Shown here one piece after another: positions 61,809 through 64,000 of a DNA stretch of 64,000 nt. The DNA is from Lentibacillus lipolyticus (GTDB lineage Bacteria > Bacillota > Bacilli > Bacillales > Amphibacillaceae), in NCBI GenBank assembly GCA_004145795.1, contig SEIO01000008.1, positions 1 to 64,000 of the forward strand, read 5' to 3'. The notes below the pieces were generated by a model. It saw only the letters and a list, made by a program, of their open reading frames with translations, was not told where the DNA came from and searched no databases. A program made the translations under genes and the position numbers. The first letter of the stretch is position 1, and every line of letters starts with the position of its first letter.

Positions 61809-62378
61809 ATGGGAATTACAGTGAATGAAACATTGGACGCCAAAGGGTTTGCTTGTCCGATGCCGATTGTTAAAACAAAAAAAGCAATTGCCCATTTGGA
61901 ACCGGGGCAAGTTATAGAAGTGCAGGCAACGGACAAAGGTTCTACCGCCGATATTAAAGCTTGGGCGGAAAGTACTGGCCATCAGTACCTTGGCACCGTT
62001 GAGGAGGATGAAGTACTAAAGCATTATTTGCGTAAAGCAAGTGACCATGAATCCAACGAAGAAACCGAATACGAAGAAGTAATCGATTTAAACGAACTTC
62101 GTCAAAGAATGGATGGGGAGGAAGCTATAATCATTCTCGATGTTCGTGAACATGCTGAGTATGCCTTTAACCATATTCCAGGCTCCATCAATATTCCGCT
62201 TGGCGAATTGGAGGACCGTATGGATGAATTGGAAAATGACAAAGAAATTAACGTCATTTGCCGGACGGGCAGTCGAAGTGATTTGGCATCACAAAAGCTT
62301 TCAGAAAAAGGTTTCAAGAATGTGAAAAATGTGGTGCCAGGTATGGCCCAATGGGATGGACCAACAGAACGGCATTGA
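61809..62378 (+). CDS. TusA-rhodanese fusion protein
   Basis: 189 residues. Residues 1-75 are a TusA sulfur carrier with the CPxP motif (C16 in GFACPMPIVKTKKAI). After an acidic linker (about 78-90), residues 91-189 are a rhodanese domain with IIILDVREHAEYAFNHIPGS and the active Cys C151 in NVICRTGSRSD. The fusion would load persulfide on one domain and pass it to the other. ATG 61809 has AGGGAGG upstream; the longer frame before it overlaps the rhodanese remnant and is not used. Part of the cst cluster. Confidence 0.92.
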   Translation: MGITVNETLDAKGFACPMPIVKTKKAIAHLEPGQVIEVQATDKGSTADIKAWAESTGHQYLGTVEEDEVLKHYLRKASDHESNEETEYEEVIDLNELRQRMDGEEAIIILDVREHAEYAFNHIPGSINIPLGELEDRMDELENDKEINVICRTGSRSDLASQKLSEKGFKNVKNVVPGMAQWDGPTERH

Positions 62379-62442
62379 AGTAGGCGGTGCCGCAACATTC
62401 ATCGAATTTGCGAAGGACGCTGACATGTCACTGACATTTTAA
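62374..62442 (+). pseudogene. 3' remnant of a second DsrE-family gene
   Basis: In a frame different from the preceding gene, the DNA reads GIEVGGAATFIEFAKDADMS then LTF and stop. This parallels the C-terminus of the intact DsrE protein upstream (DIDYGGVAAYVGEAEEGNIS LFI): I-[DE]-x-GG-x-A-x-[FY]-[IV] and a final S-L. No start or ribosome site exists. It is probably the tail of a deleted second copy. Confidence 0.5.
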
Positions 62443-62466
62443 TCAATAAAAGGGAGGCGATGGAGC

Positions 62467-63597
62467 ATGTCACAAAGTATCACAACGAAGGAACTAGCAC
62501 GTCGCGTCGTCAATCGGGAAGACACATGGATTCTTGACGTCCGGAACACGGATGAGTTTGATGACTGGAAGATTGAAGGAGACAGTGTCCACGTCATCAA
62601 TGAACCTTACTTTAACTTGCTCGATGGTGTCGAAACGCTCACCGAGAAAATAAGTAAAGATCAGGAAATAATTGTCGTATGCGCAAAAGGCGGCTCTTCC
62701 CAAATGGTCGCTGAATTGATGGAAGAAGCAGGTTTCACGAATGTTTATGACCTGGAAGGTGGCATGAAAGCCTGGAGTGAACATCTGGAGCCGGTCAAAA
62801 TAGCTGATTTGAATGGTGGCGGAAGCCTGTATCAATTTGCCCGTCTTGGCAAAGGATGTCTTTCGTATATGGCCATTTCTGAAAATGAAGCGACTGTTAT
62901 TGATGCTAACCGCATGACGGATGTTTATGAGCGGTTTGCTGAAGAGAAAGGTGTCACTATCAAGCATACCATCGATACGCACCTTCATGCTGACCATATT
63001 TCAGGTGGCCGTCAGCTAGCTGAACACACTGGTGGGACGTATCATTTGCCACCGAAAGACGCTGGTGACGTAACATTTGACTATAAACCATTGGATGAAG
63101 GCAATGATATAACGGTTGGCAATACAACTATTAAGGTGCAGCCGCTGTATTCACCGGGCCATACAATTGGAAGCACGTCGCTCATTATCGATGATCAATA
63201 CTTGTTGACAGGAGATATCCTGTTTGTCAAATCAATCGGACGTCCAGATCTGGCCGGAAAAGCAGACGACTGGGTTGGTGATCTGCGCGAGACGCTATAC
63301 AGCCGTTACAAAGCGCTCTCTGATGATTTGGTCGTATTGCCAGCTCACTATTCATTTGTCGAAGAACTGGGTGAAGATGGCAGTGTCAAAGCACGATTGG
63401 GCGATTTGTACCAGCGTAACGAGGGATTGCAAGTGGATGATGAACAAGCGTTCCGCACCATGGTAACAGAGAATCTGCCGCCACAGCCGAATGAATATGA
63501 AAATATCCGGCAGACCAACATGGGTAAAATGAACCCCGAAGACGAAAAGCAACGTGAGATGGAAATTGGACCAAACCGTTGTGCGGTCCATGGTTAA
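62467..63597 (+). CDS. Rhodanese-persulfide dioxygenase fusion (MBL fold)
   Basis: 376 residues. N-terminal rhodanese (about 1-105) with active Cys C72 in [11 protein letters not shown]. Then a metallo-beta-lactamase fold with [11 protein letters not shown] (H172, H174, D176, H177), SPGHTIGST and [17 protein letters not shown], the ETHE1/PDO-like iron-site pattern. It should oxidise glutathione- or low-molecular-weight-thiol persulfide to sulfite. Domain order (rhodanese first) differs from CstB and from PRF-type fusions, as far as I recall. AGGGAGG precedes the ATG. Confidence 0.92.
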   Translation: MSQSITTKELARRVVNREDTWILDVRNTDEFDDWKIEGDSVHVINEPYFNLLDGVETLTEKISKDQEIIVVCAKGGSSQMVAELMEEAGFTNVYDLEGGMKAWSEHLEPVKIADLNGGGSLYQFARLGKGCLSYMAISENEATVIDANRMTDVYERFAEEKGVTIKHTIDTHLHADHISGGRQLAEHTGGTYHLPPKDAGDVTFDYKPLDEGNDITVGNTTIKVQPLYSPGHTIGSTSLIIDDQYLLTGDILFVKSIGRPDLAGKADDWVGDLRETLYSRYKALSDDLVVLPAHYSFVEELGEDGSVKARLGDLYQRNEGLQVDDEQAFRTMVTENLPPQPNEYENIRQTNMGKMNPEDEKQREMEIGPNRCAVHG

Positions 63598-63664
63598 TCA
63601 TAAAAATTAGCGTTCACAACAAAATTTAAGTGATATTTTAAACAAAATCTCGAAGGAGGAACTT

Positions 63665-63895
63665 ATGATGGAAGCTGCAAAAGTATTAGACGCAAAAGGA
63701 ATGGCATGCCCAATGCCAGTTGTGAAAACGAAAAAAGCAATGGAAGAGATTAATTCAGGTGACATCCTGGAAGTTCATGCAACAGATAAAGGCGCCAAAA
63801 GCGACTTGACAGCATGGGCGAAATCCGGCGGTCACGAGCTGGTGGATCAAGCAGAAGAAGATGACGTACTGAAATTTTGGATTAAAAAAGCTTAG
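63665..63895 (+). CDS. TusA-family sulfur-carrier protein
   Basis: 76 residues of a stand-alone TusA: KVLDAKGMACPMPVVKTKKAMEEI with the sulfur-accepting Cys, and a C-terminal EEDDVLKFWIKKA helix. It is about two-thirds identical by eye to the TusA half of the fusion protein upstream, so duplication within the cluster is likely. AAGGAGG lies five bases before ATG 63665 (ATG 63668 is equally possible). A terminator follows immediately. Confidence 0.93.
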   Translation: MMEAAKVLDAKGMACPMPVVKTKKAMEEINSGDILEVHATDKGAKSDLTAWAKSGGHELVDQAEEDDVLKFWIKKA

Positions 63896-63928
63896 TGGAG
63901 ACCCCTCATATAGGGGTCCCCTTCTTTT
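63896..63928 (+). terminator. Intrinsic terminator after tusA
   Basis: GACCCCTCATATAGGGGTC forms a 7-bp stem (63900-63918) followed by CCCTTCTTTT. Confidence 0.7.
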
Positions 63929-63939
63929 GGGAGGGATAT

Positions 63940-64000
63940 ATGCCTATGGAGTATAGTATTGTTTTTATTCTGGTTTTATTTTTGATTGGTTTTGCTGGTT
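63940..64000 (+). CDS. TauE/SafE-family sulfite exporter (5' partial)
   Basis: The first 20 codons (MPMEYSIVFILVLFLIGFAG) run off the window. The hydrophobic start is typical of TauE/SafE membrane proteins, which export sulfite, the end product of persulfide dioxygenase, and its neighbours here are the cst genes that usually accompany it. ATG 63940 or 63946; GGGAGGG is just upstream. Confidence 0.6.
   Translation, partial: MPMEYSIVFILVLFLIGFAG

Overview
The window reads as a chromosomal segment of a moderately halophilic, spore-forming member of the Bacillaceae, of the Virgibacillus/Lentibacillus/Oceanobacillus kind. The supports are low-to-moderate G+C, strong AAGGAGG-type ribosome binding sites with frequent TTG and GTG starts, a CwlC-like sporulation amidase, Bacillus-type riboswitches, many Na+/H+ and compatible-solute functions (NhaC, a CPA1 antiporter, a BCCT transporter, ectoine hydroxylase EctD whose iron ligands fall at the same residue numbers as I recall for the Virgibacillus salexigens enzyme) and interspersed repeats that I recognise from other Bacillaceae. 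The genus is an inference. No rRNA, tRNA, CRISPR array or prophage was seen.

Layout. 1-4970: accessory border with an IS1380-type insertion sequence, small membrane proteins, a vWA lipoprotein and two interspersed repeats. 5000-17100: metabolic islands: formaldehyde dehydrogenase with a HbpS-like protein, a DnaD-like protein paired with a small sigma factor, meso-diaminopimelate dehydrogenase, a TPP riboswitch with an orphan tenA, a DNA glycosylase, an HxlR regulator divergent from a flavin monooxygenase/reductase pair, and a SPOR-domain amidase. 17180-26530: LysR regulator, a KatE-type catalase with an altered heme pocket, an NhaC antiporter broken by an in-frame TGA, and a 14-unit coiled-coil repeat protein. 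26640-35100: argCJB, UV endonuclease, a guanine riboswitch with xpt-pbuX, and a CPA1 antiporter. 35180-46440: an amino-acid or opine-type catabolic region (CdaR regulator, DAO oxidase, NSS transporter, ornithine-cyclodeaminase-like reductase, a four-gene HcnABC/opine-oxidase-like dehydrogenase, a frameshifted TRAP-type permease and a YkvI-like protein). 46450-58080: patatin-like lipase, acyl-CoA synthetase with CoA transferase, an orphan sdhB, a racemase, a C45 acyltransferase, BCCT transporter, ectD, a 13 x 21-bp minisatellite and prfC. 58380-64000: a CstR-type persulfide-detoxification cluster running off the right edge.

The most coherent system is the last one. CoA-disulfide reductase-rhodanese (minus strand) is divergent from a membrane-anchored degenerate rhodanese and cstR. 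These are followed by a DsrE protein, a TusA-rhodanese fusion, a rhodanese-persulfide dioxygenase fusion, a stand-alone TusA and the start of a TauE/SafE exporter. Copies of a dyad of the form ATACC...GGTAT lie in the divergent promoter and before the DsrE gene, and one fits exactly between a -35 and a -10. Two short in-frame gene tails, one rhodanese-like and one DsrE-like, lie between the intact genes and suggest that the cluster once held more modules.

Other points of note are the catalase that lacks the catalytic Asn motif, two single-site gene disruptions (nhaC nonsense, TRAP permease frameshift), the orphan sdhB, and a 21-bp repeat array insulated between two terminators.
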